This document shows, piece by piece, positions 8,019-16,968 of a DNA stretch of 33,578 bases. Position 1 is the stretch's first letter. The number at the start of each line of letters is the position of its first letter. Source of the stretch: Pseudomonas turukhanskensis (GTDB taxonomy: Bacteria > Pseudomonadota > Gammaproteobacteria > Pseudomonadales > Pseudomonadaceae); contig NZ_BSFN01000033.1 in NCBI RefSeq assembly GCF_027922365.1, positions 1 to 33,578 on the forward strand, written 5' to 3'. The notes beneath the pieces are model-generated. The model was not told where the DNA came from, searched no databases, and saw only the letters and a list, made by a program, of their open reading frames with translations. A program made the translations under genes and the position numbers.

Positions 8019-8755
8019 GAGGGTTTCCGTACGGCAGCGTTAACCAGCGTTTCATTGCGTTGGCCCACGGCCTTGGGTTTGACCAGCTTCCAGCGCTCCA
8101 GCAGACCAAAGTCGCTGGAACGGCTCCACCACAGGTACGGGTAGGAGACATTCTGCGGCCCGAACTCAAACCCCTGGTCGCGCAGCATCTGCAGATACTC
8201 CTGGGCTGTGCGCTGCACATGCATGGGGTGACGGAACAGCCAGCGAATCACCCAGGTGTCGATGTAGTACTTGGTCGATTCGGCAAACAGCAGCCAGCCA
8301 CCCGGTTTGAGCACCCGCCAGAATTCGGCCAGCGCCGCTTGCTGCTCCACCAGGTGGTGGAAGGTCTGGTGGCAGAACACCACATCGACACTGGCGTCCG
8401 GCAACTCGATCGCCGCGCAGTCGCTGCTGTGCAGCTGCACCTGCAAGCCTTCGCGTTCGGCCTCGGCCCGGCTCATCGCCAGGCTGTGCGGGTCGGCATC
8501 CAGGCCCAGCAATTGCGCCGGGCCAAAGGCGTTCTGCAACAGGCGAAAGGACTTGCCCTGACCGCAACCGGCATCCAGCAACACCGCGCCGTCGGGCAGC
8601 GGCTCGCCGAGCAGGTTTTTCAGGTCGTTGATGGCCACACGCAACACGTGGTGCTGCCACACGTGGCTCTGCAGGAACCAGAAGCCGAAGCGCGTTTCCT
8701 CGACGTACGTGTTCCCTGCCGGGTTGTGCTGCACGGGCTGCATCGGTGCGTTCAT
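8015..8755 (-). CDS. SAM-dependent methyltransferase of the APE cluster
   Basis: This 246-residue class I methyltransferase has motif I at LLDAGCGQGKSF (residues about 59-70), the acidic LGLDAD of motif II, VDVVFCHQTFHHL (motif IV) and VLKPGGWLLFAES (motif VI). APE head groups are often ring- or O-methylated, so this is the candidate for that step; the substrate cannot be read from sequence. It has its own good ribosome site (CAGGAAAG) and is separated from the flavin enzyme by 36 bases, one of the few true gaps in the operon. Confidence 0.85.
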   Translation of the reverse strand: MNAPMQPVQHNPAGNTYVEETRFGFWFLQSHVWQHHVLRVAINDLKNLLGEPLPDGAVLLDAGCGQGKSFRLLQNAFGPAQLLGLDADPHSLAMSRAEAEREGLQVQLHSSDCAAIELPDASVDVVFCHQTFHHLVEQQAALAEFWRVLKPGGWLLFAESTKYYIDTWVIRWLFRHPMHVQRTAQEYLQMLRDQGFEFGPQNVSYPYLWWSRSSDFGLLERWKLVKPKAVGQRNETLVNAAVRKPS

Positions 8756-8791
8756 AGGCGTGCTTTCCTGTCGGTTTACCGGGCCTGTGTG

Positions 8792-10030
8792 TTACGAGGT
8801 GGCGCAGAGCTCGGCCAGTACCCGCAGGCGGCGCTTGGGCTCGGCGACGTAGGGGTTTTTCAGGTCCCAGGCGTAGCCGGCAAGAATCGAGCAGATCATG
8901 GCGCGGATCTCCGGCGAGCTGCCGGGGTGGTAAATCACGTCCTGGAAGCTTTCGTCGTACCAGCCTTCCACGTAAGCGCGGAAGGCATCCACGCCACGTT
9001 TGAGCGGCACGGCAAATTCGCTCTCCCAGTTCACCGCTTCGCCGTTCAACTGACGGTCGAGCAAGCCTGCGGCCATGCTCGCCGAACGCATGGCGATGGT
9101 GACGCCGGAGGAGAACACCGGGTCGAGGAATTCGGCGGCATTGCCCAGCAAGGCGAAGCCCGGCCCGTGCAGGCTTTTCACGTTGGCCGAGTAGCCGCCC
9201 AGGCTGCGTACCGGGGTGTCCCACACGGCGTTCTTGATCAGGTTGCCCAGGCTTGGCGTTTCGGCGACAAAGCTGCGCAGCGCCGCTTCCATGTCCTCGG
9301 GGCGGCCCTGGTAGCGCTCGCTGGAAGCGACCACGCCCATGGAGCAGCGGCCGTTGCTGAACGGGATCAGCCAGAACCACACATCGCGCAGGCTCGGGTG
9401 GGTGGTCACAAGGATTTTTTCGCGGTCGAAGGCGGCGTCATCGATGCGGTCTTCGATATGGGTAAACAGTGCCTGGCGTACCGGGAAGCCCGAGGGTGCT
9501 TCCAGGTCGAGCAGGCGTGGCAGCACGCGGCCATAGCCGCTGGCATCGAGCACGAAGTCGGCCTGCACCCGGTACTCGCTACCGTCCAGGCGGCGCACGG
9601 TGGCAATCGGTTTGGCCGAGAAATCGGTGGCGATGATTTCTTCTTCGTAACGGATTTCCACGCCCTGCAATGCGGCCTGGTCGGCCAGCAGTTTGTCGAA
9701 GGTGGCGCGCTGCACCTGGAAGGTCCAGCCCTTGCCGTCGGTGAATTTTTCGCGGAAGTCAAAATGCGTGCGGCGCTCGCCCCAGGCGAAGGCCGCCCCA
9801 TTCTTGCGCTGGAACCCGGCGGCTTCGACGGCCTCCAGCATGCCGGCTTCTTCGACGAAATCCAGGCAGTGGGCCAACAAGCTTTCACCAATGGAGAAGC
9901 GCGGGAACAGCTGCCGCTCGATGATCAGCACATCGTGCCCTTTGCGTTTCAACAGGGCCGCGGCGATAGCGCCGGACGGACCTGCGCCAATGACCAGTAC
10001 GCGGCGCTGTTCCAATTCATGCGACACCAT
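8792..10030 (-). CDS. flavin-dependent halogenase-like oxidoreductase
   Basis: A 412-residue FAD protein. The dinucleotide fold is VLVIGAGPSGAIAAALLKRK (residues 11-30), then IERQ at 37-40, GES at 48-50, and DASGYGR at 162-168 for flavin binding. Residues 218-223 read WFWLIP, matching the WxWxIP signature of flavin-dependent halogenases and their relatives. Lys76 in QRKNGAAFAWG is a candidate for the catalytic lysine, by loose alignment only. It could halogenate or oxidise the aryl head; brominated xanthomonadins are the precedent. The ATG at 10030 has AAGGAG upstream and overlaps the antiporter gene by 14 bases. The family is clear; whether it halogenates is open. Confidence 0.82.
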   Translation of the reverse strand: MVSHELEQRRVLVIGAGPSGAIAAALLKRKGHDVLIIERQLFPRFSIGESLLAHCLDFVEEAGMLEAVEAAGFQRKNGAAFAWGERRTHFDFREKFTDGKGWTFQVQRATFDKLLADQAALQGVEIRYEEEIIATDFSAKPIATVRRLDGSEYRVQADFVLDASGYGRVLPRLLDLEAPSGFPVRQALFTHIEDRIDDAAFDREKILVTTHPSLRDVWFWLIPFSNGRCSMGVVASSERYQGRPEDMEAALRSFVAETPSLGNLIKNAVWDTPVRSLGGYSANVKSLHGPGFALLGNAAEFLDPVFSSGVTIAMRSASMAAGLLDRQLNGEAVNWESEFAVPLKRGVDAFRAYVEGWYDESFQDVIYHPGSSPEIRAMICSILAGYAWDLKNPYVAEPKRRLRVLAELCATS

Positions 10031-11183
10031 GGGGACTCCTTGTGGCGGACTGTTGCGAAAAAAGACGGGTTTTGCCCACGCCGACAAGGGCGGGCAGCAA
10101 GGTCGAAAACAGGCTCATCAACAGCAGGCTGAAATAGGTCAGGGCGTCGATCAGTTGCAGTTGCAGCAACAGGTTGAGGAACACCACTTCGGTCAGGCCG
10201 CGAATATTGAGCAGCACGCTTTCCGACCACTTCAACCGTTGGCTGGCTTCGGGCATCGCCCACTGCAGACCGAGCCAGCTGCCGAGCAATTTGCTCACCA
10301 CCGGCAGCACCAGCAGGGCGCCCAGATTGAGCCAGGAATAACTGTCGCCGATGCCGTGAAAGTCCACCCGCAGCACGCCGCAGGTGAGAATCAGCGGAAT
10401 GGCCAGGCCGTTGAGCAGCAGCTTCCACTGCCGTGGTGGCAGCGGCAGGGTAAAGGGCTGTTTGAGCCAGGCCAGGCACAGCATGTAGCCGATGCCGAAC
10501 ACCAGCGCATTGAGCTTGAGCTGCTGAAACACCAGCATCAGGGCAAAGAACGGCAGGCTGTAAAACAGCGCGTGGCGCAGGCGCAGCAGTTTGTGCAGCA
10601 GCAACGGCAATGCGGCCCCAAGCACTGGCCACAGCAGCGTGTGCGGGTCGGCTGTGCCCTGGGCCAGGCCGAACAGGCTCCAGCACATCAGGTCCATCAG
10701 AATGGCGGCGTGCATCAACCGCTTGATGCCCTCGGGCGGGTACTGAATGTTCTGCAGGTACAGAAACAGCACGGGAATCGCGGTGATGGAAAACAGCAAA
10801 CCGATGCCTACCGCGCTCAACCAACTGCGCTCGCCCGGCAGCAACCACAGCGCCGCCGCGAGGCCGGCCAGCAGCGGCACGATAAAACTCGGCAGGGCGA
10901 TTTTCAGGCTGGCGCTGCTGACTTCAAGGTCGACCACATCGCTGAGGATATAGCCCAGCAGCAGGGCGAAACTGAGGTTGTACAGCAGGCTCAGCCAAGT
11001 GGGTGCCAGCAATTGCTTTGCGCTGAGTTGCCAGTGCGGCTCCACCCAGAACAGCAGCAACAGCGGAATGGCGATGCTCGCCACCAGCAGTTGGCCGACG
11101 ATGGGAATCAGGCGTTGGCGGCCCAGCAGCGCGACGGTGCCGTACACGGCCAATGCCACTAACCAGAAGACGATCACGTTCAC
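10017..11183 (-). CDS. CPA2-type cation/proton antiporter-like membrane protein
   Basis: This 388-residue protein is hydrophobic throughout, with roughly 11-13 possible membrane segments. SESVLLNIRGLTEVVFLNLL near residues 330-350 matches the conserved block of Na+/H+ exchanger (PF00999, CPA2/KefB-like) proteins that reads MxxRGxxELVxL. No cytoplasmic KTN/TrkA-N domain follows, so it is a membrane domain alone. The start is GTG, overlapping the MMPL stop by four bases (GTGA), which places it firmly inside the operon. Its role is unclear: it may balance protons for the RND/MMPL pump or export something itself. I do not recall it from the E. coli or Xenorhabdus clusters. Confidence 0.75.
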   Translation of the reverse strand: MNVIVFWLVALAVYGTVALLGRQRLIPIVGQLLVASIAIPLLLLFWVEPHWQLSAKQLLAPTWLSLLYNLSFALLLGYILSDVVDLEVSSASLKIALPSFIVPLLAGLAAALWLLPGERSWLSAVGIGLLFSITAIPVLFLYLQNIQYPPEGIKRLMHAAILMDLMCWSLFGLAQGTADPHTLLWPVLGAALPLLLHKLLRLRHALFYSLPFFALMLVFQQLKLNALVFGIGYMLCLAWLKQPFTLPLPPRQWKLLLNGLAIPLILTCGVLRVDFHGIGDSYSWLNLGALLVLPVVSKLLGSWLGLQWAMPEASQRLKWSESVLLNIRGLTEVVFLNLLLQLQLIDALTYFSLLLMSLFSTLLPALVGVGKTRLFSQQSATRSPHGVA

Positions 11184-13516
11184 TGCACAAGGTCCTTATC
11201 CGTATGGCTGTCGTGTTCCCCTGCCCAAGGCGACAACAGAAAGCTGAAGGCCAGGCCGATGCTGATGGTCAGTCCAAAGTTACTCACGGCCGGCGTACTG
11301 GAAAGGGCCAGGAGACCAAAGGACAACCAGGTGGTCAGGGCCGACAGCAAGGTGCCGAGCAGGCTGGTGGCCGCGCCGCCCACCCGTTCACGCATGATGA
11401 TGGCGTAGTCCACGCCGATGGCCGTCACCAGCAGCAAACCGAACAGACTGAACAGCGTGAGCGGTTGCCCCAGCCAGCCGAGGCTGGCCAGGCTGGCCAG
11501 GGCGGCGAGCAGCGACACGGCCAACACCCGCGCGGCGCCGCGCGGGCCGAAGGGCAGGCAGAGCAGGGCGAAAATCAGCAGGCAGGAGGCCAGTTTCAGC
11601 TCCGCCGCGCTGATCTGCGTGGCGGCAAACAGGCGGTTCAACTGGCCAAGGCGGTCCACCAGTTTTACCCCTGGCAAGCCATCGGCCTGGGCGGCCAGCA
11701 GCTCGGTATTGCTCAGGCCTTGCAGGCTGACCAACCCCGCCACTTCGCCGTTGCCGGCCTCGCCCAGCCACAGGCTGCGCCACGGCTCGCCCAAGCTGCC
11801 GGCCAGGCTTTGTTCAATGTTGCGCGTCGGCAGAGCCTGTAACTGACGCACTTCTGCCTGCACCTGCTCACGGCTGACGCCGAGGGCCTGCAGCGCCTCG
11901 CTGGCCGCCGGTACGCGGCCAAGCGAATCTCGCAGGCTGGCCTGCTCGGAGGCCGGCGCCACCAGTTGGCTCAAGGCCATGTAGCTTTTCAGTTTGCCGT
12001 CGGCAACCAGTTTGTCCAGGCGCTCGCCGAGTACCTGCTGGCGCTGCAACAGCTGCTCTTCATCCTTGCCGCGCACCAGGTAGAACTGGCTGGTGGGCTG
12101 AAAGCCGATGATCTGGCTGATGGCCTGCGACTGTTGCAGCAGCGCCGGCGGCGTACTGGCCCACTGGCGCAGGTCGTCCTTGTGCTGGAGCTGCAATACG
12201 CCGGCGGCGCAGAACAGCAGAAACAGCAGCAGCAGCCACGGCGTACCGATGCGCCGCAGCACGCGGCGGCGCCAGTCCAGCAAGCGCTCGGCCAGGCCGT
12301 AGGGTTTGGCCCAGGGCACGATCTGCACCTTGCCCAGCAACGCCGGCAACAGGCACACCGCGCACAAATAGGAACCGAGCAGCCCGGCCGAGGAAAAGAT
12401 CGCCACCTGGCTCAGCGCCGGGAACGGCGTGAAGGCCAGCGCCAGATAACCAATGACGTTGGTGGCCAGGCCGAGAGTCAGGCCCAGAAAGGTAGCGCGC
12501 AGGGCTTTCCAGCTGTTCCACGGTTGCAAGGTCCAGCTTTTGGACAACAGGTGCAGCGGGTAGTCGATGGCCACGCCGATCAGACTGGCGCCGAGCACCA
12601 GGGTCAGCACATGGATGGTGCCGAACACCGCCACCGTCGCTGTCAGCCCCGCCAGCACGCCGATGGCCGCCGGCAGCAAGGCGGTCAACACACGCATGCG
12701 GCGGAAGGCCAACAGCATCAGCAGCAAGGCGCCGACGCTGGAAATGCTGCCCATAAAACTGATTTCGCTGGTGGCTTGGCGTTGGCCATGGGCCGAATAC
12801 AACAGGCCGCTGCTGGCGAGCAGTTCGCCGCCCTGGGCTTCGATATCGGCGCGGGCCTGGGCCACGAGGTTTTCCACCGCCAAGGGCAGGTTGCCGTCGA
12901 AGGCATCGCCGGTGGTACGGGCCCGCAGCAGGGCCCAGGTTTTGCCGTCGCGTTCGGCCAGCAGGGCGCCGCTCAGGTCGACCTGCACATTATGAAAATG
13001 CGGCAGGCTTTTTTCGATGCGTGCGCCCAGGCCCAGCCAGTCCTGCTCGGTGCTTAGCAAGCCCTGGCTATGGAAGGGGTCGAACAGGTCTTGTACGCGG
13101 CGTTCGACATAGGCGCGCGGGTCTTGCTCAAGCAGTTGCCGGCCTGCGCTGTCGAGCAATGCCAGGCGGCTGTCGAGCAGTTGCTGGCGCAGTTGGGCGA
13201 GGTCGTAATTGACGTCCCATTGCACCTTTTCAAAGAGCTTTTCCTGCTGCCAGCGCAAGCCAACAACAGCCGTCTGACGCAACGCTTTTTGCCGGTCGGG
13301 GAAGCTGATCAGCACCACCAGCTCGCGGTTCAGCGGCTCGGCGATGATCTTTTCGGCGCGCTGTTCCAGAAGGTCCGGCGTGTCACTGGGCACCAACTCC
13401 AGCAGGTTGGCGGAAATCGGTGCGCCCGCGCGCCATTGCCAGGCGGTGAGCGCCAGCAAGGCCACCAGGGCGACGGTAAAGAGCCGTGGGCCCCAGTGTT
13501 CAATCCGCGAAAGCAT
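11180..13516 (-). CDS. RND/MMPL-family exporter of the APE cluster
   Basis: This 778-residue inner-membrane transporter consists of two repeats, each one N-terminal helix, a large periplasmic loop and a bundle of helices. The first bundle contains SLIGVAIDYPLHLL and the second LLVTAIGVDYAIIMRERVGG; GVA/GVDY segments of this kind are typical of RND/MMPL proton relays. It belongs to the predicted-exporter family (COG4258) found in APE and xanthomonadin clusters and should move the polyene lipid out of the inner membrane. The ATG at 13516 (MLSRIEHWGP) is preferred over an earlier codon in the LolA-like gene, with a 17-base overlap; neither start has a strong ribosome site. Confidence 0.88.
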   Translation of the reverse strand: MLSRIEHWGPRLFTVALVALLALTAWQWRAGAPISANLLELVPSDTPDLLEQRAEKIIAEPLNRELVVLISFPDRQKALRQTAVVGLRWQQEKLFEKVQWDVNYDLAQLRQQLLDSRLALLDSAGRQLLEQDPRAYVERRVQDLFDPFHSQGLLSTEQDWLGLGARIEKSLPHFHNVQVDLSGALLAERDGKTWALLRARTTGDAFDGNLPLAVENLVAQARADIEAQGGELLASSGLLYSAHGQRQATSEISFMGSISSVGALLLMLLAFRRMRVLTALLPAAIGVLAGLTATVAVFGTIHVLTLVLGASLIGVAIDYPLHLLSKSWTLQPWNSWKALRATFLGLTLGLATNVIGYLALAFTPFPALSQVAIFSSAGLLGSYLCAVCLLPALLGKVQIVPWAKPYGLAERLLDWRRRVLRRIGTPWLLLLFLLFCAAGVLQLQHKDDLRQWASTPPALLQQSQAISQIIGFQPTSQFYLVRGKDEEQLLQRQQVLGERLDKLVADGKLKSYMALSQLVAPASEQASLRDSLGRVPAASEALQALGVSREQVQAEVRQLQALPTRNIEQSLAGSLGEPWRSLWLGEAGNGEVAGLVSLQGLSNTELLAAQADGLPGVKLVDRLGQLNRLFAATQISAAELKLASCLLIFALLCLPFGPRGAARVLAVSLLAALASLASLGWLGQPLTLFSLFGLLLVTAIGVDYAIIMRERVGGAATSLLGTLLSALTTWLSFGLLALSSTPAVSNFGLTISIGLAFSFLLSPWAGEHDSHTDKDLVQ

Positions 13517-14093
13517 GACGGTCCGTGTCACTGAGCTGGCTGTCGGCATGGCTGTCGGTCAGGCGCAGCACCGTGCTGTCGCCCTGGGTTTCGCGCAGCT
13601 CGATACGCGACACCTGTTCACCGCCGGAAATTTGGATGGCGGTGAAAATCTGTTTGAGCAGCAGGCTGCGCGGCACCAGGTCAAGGGTCCAGGCGCTGGC
13701 CTCGCCGGAAAGGCTTAGCTCGAAGTCCTGGCGCAGGCCGCTGCTATCGCCCTTGAGCACCGCCAGAAACAGGCGGTTCTGCTGGGCGCTGGCGTTCTGC
13801 TGCGGCACCGGCTGCCAGCCTTGCGGCGTGCGTTTGGCAATGCCGTTGCCGTCGATGCGGTAGTCCTGTTGCAGCGGGCTTTGCAGCAACCACAGCAGGC
13901 CCAGGTCGCGGCTCAGTACAAACTGCCCGGTGCTGGTCAACGGCTTGGGCAGCGCGCGCAGGTGTTTTTCCTGAATGAACGGCCCGCGCACCACGGCAGG
14001 TTTGGCCAACTGGGCGGCCAGTTGGTCGAGATCAAAGGCATGTGCCAAGGGAGCGAGCACGACGGTCAGCAGCAGGGCGAAAAAGCGCTTCAT
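13500..14093 (-). CDS. LolA-like periplasmic lipid carrier of the APE cluster
   Basis: This 197-residue protein has a signal peptide at 1-19 (KRFFALLLTVVLAPLAHA). The mature domain reads like LolA: FDLDQLAAQL, then VRGPFIQEKHLRALPKPLTS (the F-x-Q-x-K/R strand of LolA), LLWLLQSPLQQDYRI, and a strand-rich C-terminal half. LolA carries lipoproteins across the periplasm; relatives in APE clusters are thought to carry the polyene lipid. It overlaps the thioesterase gene by four bases and lies just upstream of the exporter. Confidence 0.85.
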   Translation of the reverse strand: MKRFFALLLTVVLAPLAHAFDLDQLAAQLAKPAVVRGPFIQEKHLRALPKPLTSTGQFVLSRDLGLLWLLQSPLQQDYRIDGNGIAKRTPQGWQPVPQQNASAQQNRLFLAVLKGDSSGLRQDFELSLSGEASAWTLDLVPRSLLLKQIFTAIQISGGEQVSRIELRETQGDSTVLRLTDSHADSQLSDTDRHAFAD

Positions 14094-14515
14094 GCGATGG
14101 CCCGCTGGACGGCTTGAACAAACACGCTGGGCGAGGCGAGCTGCATTTCCAGGCTAGCGATTTCCACCGCCACCTGCACGCTGCTGCCACGGGTCATACG
14201 CTCGCCCGTTTCGGCATCGGTGATCAGGTAGTTGATCTTCAGGCGGTTCTCCCACTCCACCAGATCGGCACGCACGGTCAGGCGCTGGCCAAACTTGGCG
14301 CCGCGCATATAGCGCAGCTGCAGGTCGATGATCGGCCAGGCGTAACCGGCGTCGCGCATGTTGGCGTAGTTGTGGCCGATCTTGTCCAGCAGGGCGCAGC
14401 GCGCCACTTCCAGGTACTTGACGTAGTGGCCGTGCCAGACCACCTCCATCATGTCGACGTCGAAGAACGGCACGAGGATTTCCACCTCGGCCTGAATCAC
14501 CCCATTGCTACGCAT
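14090..14515 (-). CDS. 4HBT-type acyl thioesterase
   Basis: A 141-residue hotdog thioesterase of the YbgC/4-hydroxybenzoyl-CoA thioesterase class. The motif FFDVDMMEVVWHGHYVKYLE (residues 17-36) contains the catalytic acidic residue, followed by the long helix EVARCALLDKIG. It could release the polyene acid or an intermediate from the ACP, or edit stalled chains. The ATG overlaps the ammonia-lyase end by eight bases. The family is clear; the substrate is inferred from the cluster. Confidence 0.88.
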   Translation of the reverse strand: MRSNGVIQAEVEILVPFFDVDMMEVVWHGHYVKYLEVARCALLDKIGHNYANMRDAGYAWPIIDLQLRYMRGAKFGQRLTVRADLVEWENRLKINYLITDAETGERMTRGSSVQVAVEIASLEMQLASPSVFVQAVQRAIA

Positions 14516-16052
14516 ACAGGCTCCAATGGCGGTTGCGGATACGGGTCAGGCACAGGCGCAGTTCACGCTCCAGGGCGCGGTCTTCGATCACCGGCGGGAA
14601 GTCTTCGCCCAGTTGCTGGTGCATGGCGGCGAGCGACGGCGGCAGCGGCCGGGCGTCCTCTTCGTGGCCCCGCAGCCACACGCCCTGGTTGGCGGCGATC
14701 AGGGTGGCGGCGGCCACCTGTTCGGTCAGCTCCAGGCTGCGCAGGGCATCGCGGGCGGCGATGGTGCCCATGCTCACTTTGTCCTGGTTGTGGCATTCGG
14801 TGGAGCGCGAGAACACGCTGGCCGGCATGCTGTTTTTCAGGGCTTCGGCGGTCCAGGCGCTGGCGCCGATCTGCACGGCCTTGAAGCCGTGGTTGATCAT
14901 GGCGGTGTGCGCCGGCGCGCCGGAGAGGTTGCTGGGTAGGCCGTGGTTGTAGCGGGTGTCCACCAGCAGCGCGAGCTGACGGTCGAGCAGGTCGGCGACG
15001 TTGGCCACCAGGTTTTTCAGCCCGTCCATGGCAAAGGCGATATGCCCGCCGTAGAAGTGCCCACCGTGCAGCACGCGCTCGGCTTCGGCGTCGATGATCG
15101 GGTTGTCGTTGGCGCTGTTGAGTTCGATCTCGATGAACTGGCGCAGCCAGCCCAGGCTGTCGGCCAGCACGCCCAGTACGTGCGGCGCGCAACGCAGCGA
15201 GTAGCGGTCTTGCAGGCGGTGCAAAGGTGCGGTCGGCGCGTCGATGGCCAGGTCTTGGCGCAACCAGGCGGCCACCTGGGTTTGCCCCGGGTGCGGCTTG
15301 GCGGCGAACAGGCGCTCGTCGAAATGCTCGGGGTTGCCTTGCAGCGCCACCACGTTCAGCGCGGTGATGCGTGTGGCCAGTTGCAGCAGGTAGTCGGCGC
15401 GCGAATAGGCCAGGCACGCCAGGCCAGTCATCACCGCCGTGCCGTTCATCAGCGCCAGGGCTTCTTTAGGGCGCAAGGTCAGCGGCTGCCAGTCCAGCTC
15501 GGCATGCACGTCGGCGGCGCTGCGCACTTGGCCCTTGTAGAGCACGTCGCGCACGCCGGTAAGGGTGGCCGCGACATAGGACAGCGGCGTGAGGTCGCCG
15601 CTGGCGCCCACCGAGCCTTCTTCCGGAATCAGCGGCAATACGTCGTGGTCGAGGAAGGCTTGCAGGCGTTCCAGCAATTCGACACGCACGCCGGACACGC
15701 CCTGGCACAGCGACTGCAACCTCGCCGCCAGTACCGCGCGGGTGGCCACCGGGTCGAGCAGTTTGCCCAGCCCGCAGCCATGGAAGGTGAACAGGTGTTG
15801 GGGCAGGGCTTCCACGTGCTCCAGCGGCACGGCCACCACGCAGGAGTCGCCGTAGCCGGTGGTAACGCCGTAGATCACGCCTTCCTTGTCCAGCAGCGAG
15901 TCGAGAAACTGCGCGCCTTTGGCAATGCGCTGGCGGAACGCATTGTCGCTTTGCAATGCGGTCGGGCTGCGGTGTTCGGCGAGGCTGACCACTTGCTCGA
16001 TGCTAAGCGGTTGGGCGCCGAACACGACGGTGGAGGCGTGCGTGTTAGTCAT
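14508..16052 (-). CDS. aromatic amino acid ammonia-lyase (HAL/PAL/TAL family)
   Basis: This 514-residue protein has the Ala150-Ser151-Gly152 triad in VGASGDLTPLSYVA that cyclises into the MIO electrophile, and Tyr61 in IYGVTTGYGDS as the catalytic base. Further family blocks are NDNPIID, HGGHFYGGHIA and STECHNQDKVSMG. It removes ammonia from histidine, phenylalanine or tyrosine; in flexirubin-type and some APE pathways a tyrosine ammonia-lyase makes the 4-coumarate starter. The selectivity position (LFTFHG, Phe90-His91) is neither the usual Ser-His of histidine nor the His-Leu of tyrosine enzymes, so specificity is open. The ATG at 16052 is chosen because the family starts there; the frame upstream is the previous gene read out of frame. 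It overlaps its neighbours by eight bases on each side. Confidence 0.88.
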   Translation of the reverse strand: MTNTHASTVVFGAQPLSIEQVVSLAEHRSPTALQSDNAFRQRIAKGAQFLDSLLDKEGVIYGVTTGYGDSCVVAVPLEHVEALPQHLFTFHGCGLGKLLDPVATRAVLAARLQSLCQGVSGVRVELLERLQAFLDHDVLPLIPEEGSVGASGDLTPLSYVAATLTGVRDVLYKGQVRSAADVHAELDWQPLTLRPKEALALMNGTAVMTGLACLAYSRADYLLQLATRITALNVVALQGNPEHFDERLFAAKPHPGQTQVAAWLRQDLAIDAPTAPLHRLQDRYSLRCAPHVLGVLADSLGWLRQFIEIELNSANDNPIIDAEAERVLHGGHFYGGHIAFAMDGLKNLVANVADLLDRQLALLVDTRYNHGLPSNLSGAPAHTAMINHGFKAVQIGASAWTAEALKNSMPASVFSRSTECHNQDKVSMGTIAARDALRSLELTEQVAAATLIAANQGVWLRGHEEDARPLPPSLAAMHQQLGEDFPPVIEDRALERELRLCLTRIRNRHWSLYA

Positions 16053-16968
16053 GGGTAGTCCAGAAAGGGAAGAAGTTGAACCATTGCTGCGGTGCCTGCA
16101 GGCAGTAATGCGCCAGACGCTCGGCATAGGCTTGCGCATGGCGGGCAATCACCTGGTCGCGGTCACTGCGGCGCCATTCAATGCGCTCAGCAAAGGGTTC
16201 CAGGGTGACCTGATAACGGCCATCGAGCTTGAGACAGAAGAGCAAATTGATCGGGCATTGCAAAAGGCCGGCGAGCAGCCAAGGGCCTTGCGGCAGGTCG
16301 GCCGGGGCACCGAGAAAATTCACCCGCGCCCGGCGCCCGCCATGCAGCGGCACGCGGTCGCCGGCAATGGCCAGCCACTCGCCGCGCTCCAGACGCTGGC
16401 TCAGTTGCAGCATGATGGCCGCGTCCAGCTCGCTGACCTGAATCAGGCGCAAATGGGTGGCGCCGGCCTGGTTTAGCAGGCGGTTGAAGTGCTCGGCGTG
16501 CTTAGTGTGCACCAGTACATTCATCTGCACTTTTTCGCCGAGTTCGGCCAGGGCGCGGCAGACTTCGAGGTTGCCCAGGTGGGCGCCCACCAGCATCTGC
16601 CCGCGCTGTTCGCGGTGCAGCTTGCCGCGAATATCCGCCTTGTCGATCAGCGTCACCTGCTCCAGACGCAGGCGGCCATTCCACACATCGAGCTTGTCGA
16701 GCAGGGTGTCGGCAAAGGCCATGAACTGGTTGAACACCGAGCGCCGGGTTGGCCGCAGCTCGGTTCGCCCGCTCCAGCTTGCCAGGCGTTGCTGGTATTC
16801 ATACACGCTGCGCCGCGCGGTGCGCCCGGCCATAAAGAAATACAGCACGATCAGGTGCAGCAACGGGCTCAGCACACGGCGCCCGAGGTTGCGCGCCAGC
16901 CACGCGGTAAAGCTCATCAGCAGGTAACTGCCGCGCTCGTTGCGCCTGGCCCAATGCCCGCTACTCAT
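16045..16968 (-). CDS. LpxL/HtrB-type acyltransferase of the APE cluster
   Basis: This 307-residue protein is a lipid A acyltransferase-like enzyme (LPLAT/HtrB superfamily). An N-terminal membrane segment (LSPLLHLIVLYFFMAG, residues 31-46) anchors it in the inner membrane. Its active-site block is VGAHLGNLEVCRAL, the HxxxxE form, and a second conserved block reads AIAGDRVPLHGG. It likely transfers the polyene or a fatty acid from ACP to a lipid acceptor. The ATG at 16968 overlaps the GT2 stop by four bases; the frame upstream belongs to the GT2 gene. Confidence 0.85.
   Translation of the reverse strand: MSSGHWARRNERGSYLLMSFTAWLARNLGRRVLSPLLHLIVLYFFMAGRTARRSVYEYQQRLASWSGRTELRPTRRSVFNQFMAFADTLLDKLDVWNGRLRLEQVTLIDKADIRGKLHREQRGQMLVGAHLGNLEVCRALAELGEKVQMNVLVHTKHAEHFNRLLNQAGATHLRLIQVSELDAAIMLQLSQRLERGEWLAIAGDRVPLHGGRRARVNFLGAPADLPQGPWLLAGLLQCPINLLFCLKLDGRYQVTLEPFAERIEWRRSDRDQVIARHAQAYAERLAHYCLQAPQQWFNFFPFWTTHD

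Noticed and set aside
8060..10132. 690-residue plus-strand open frame
   Set aside because: It is antisense to the methyltransferase and flavin enzyme genes, which have clear motifs; the long frame is an effect of high GC. The same holds for long plus-strand frames at 4073-5224, 9693-11162, 14943-16058 and 17677-19455.
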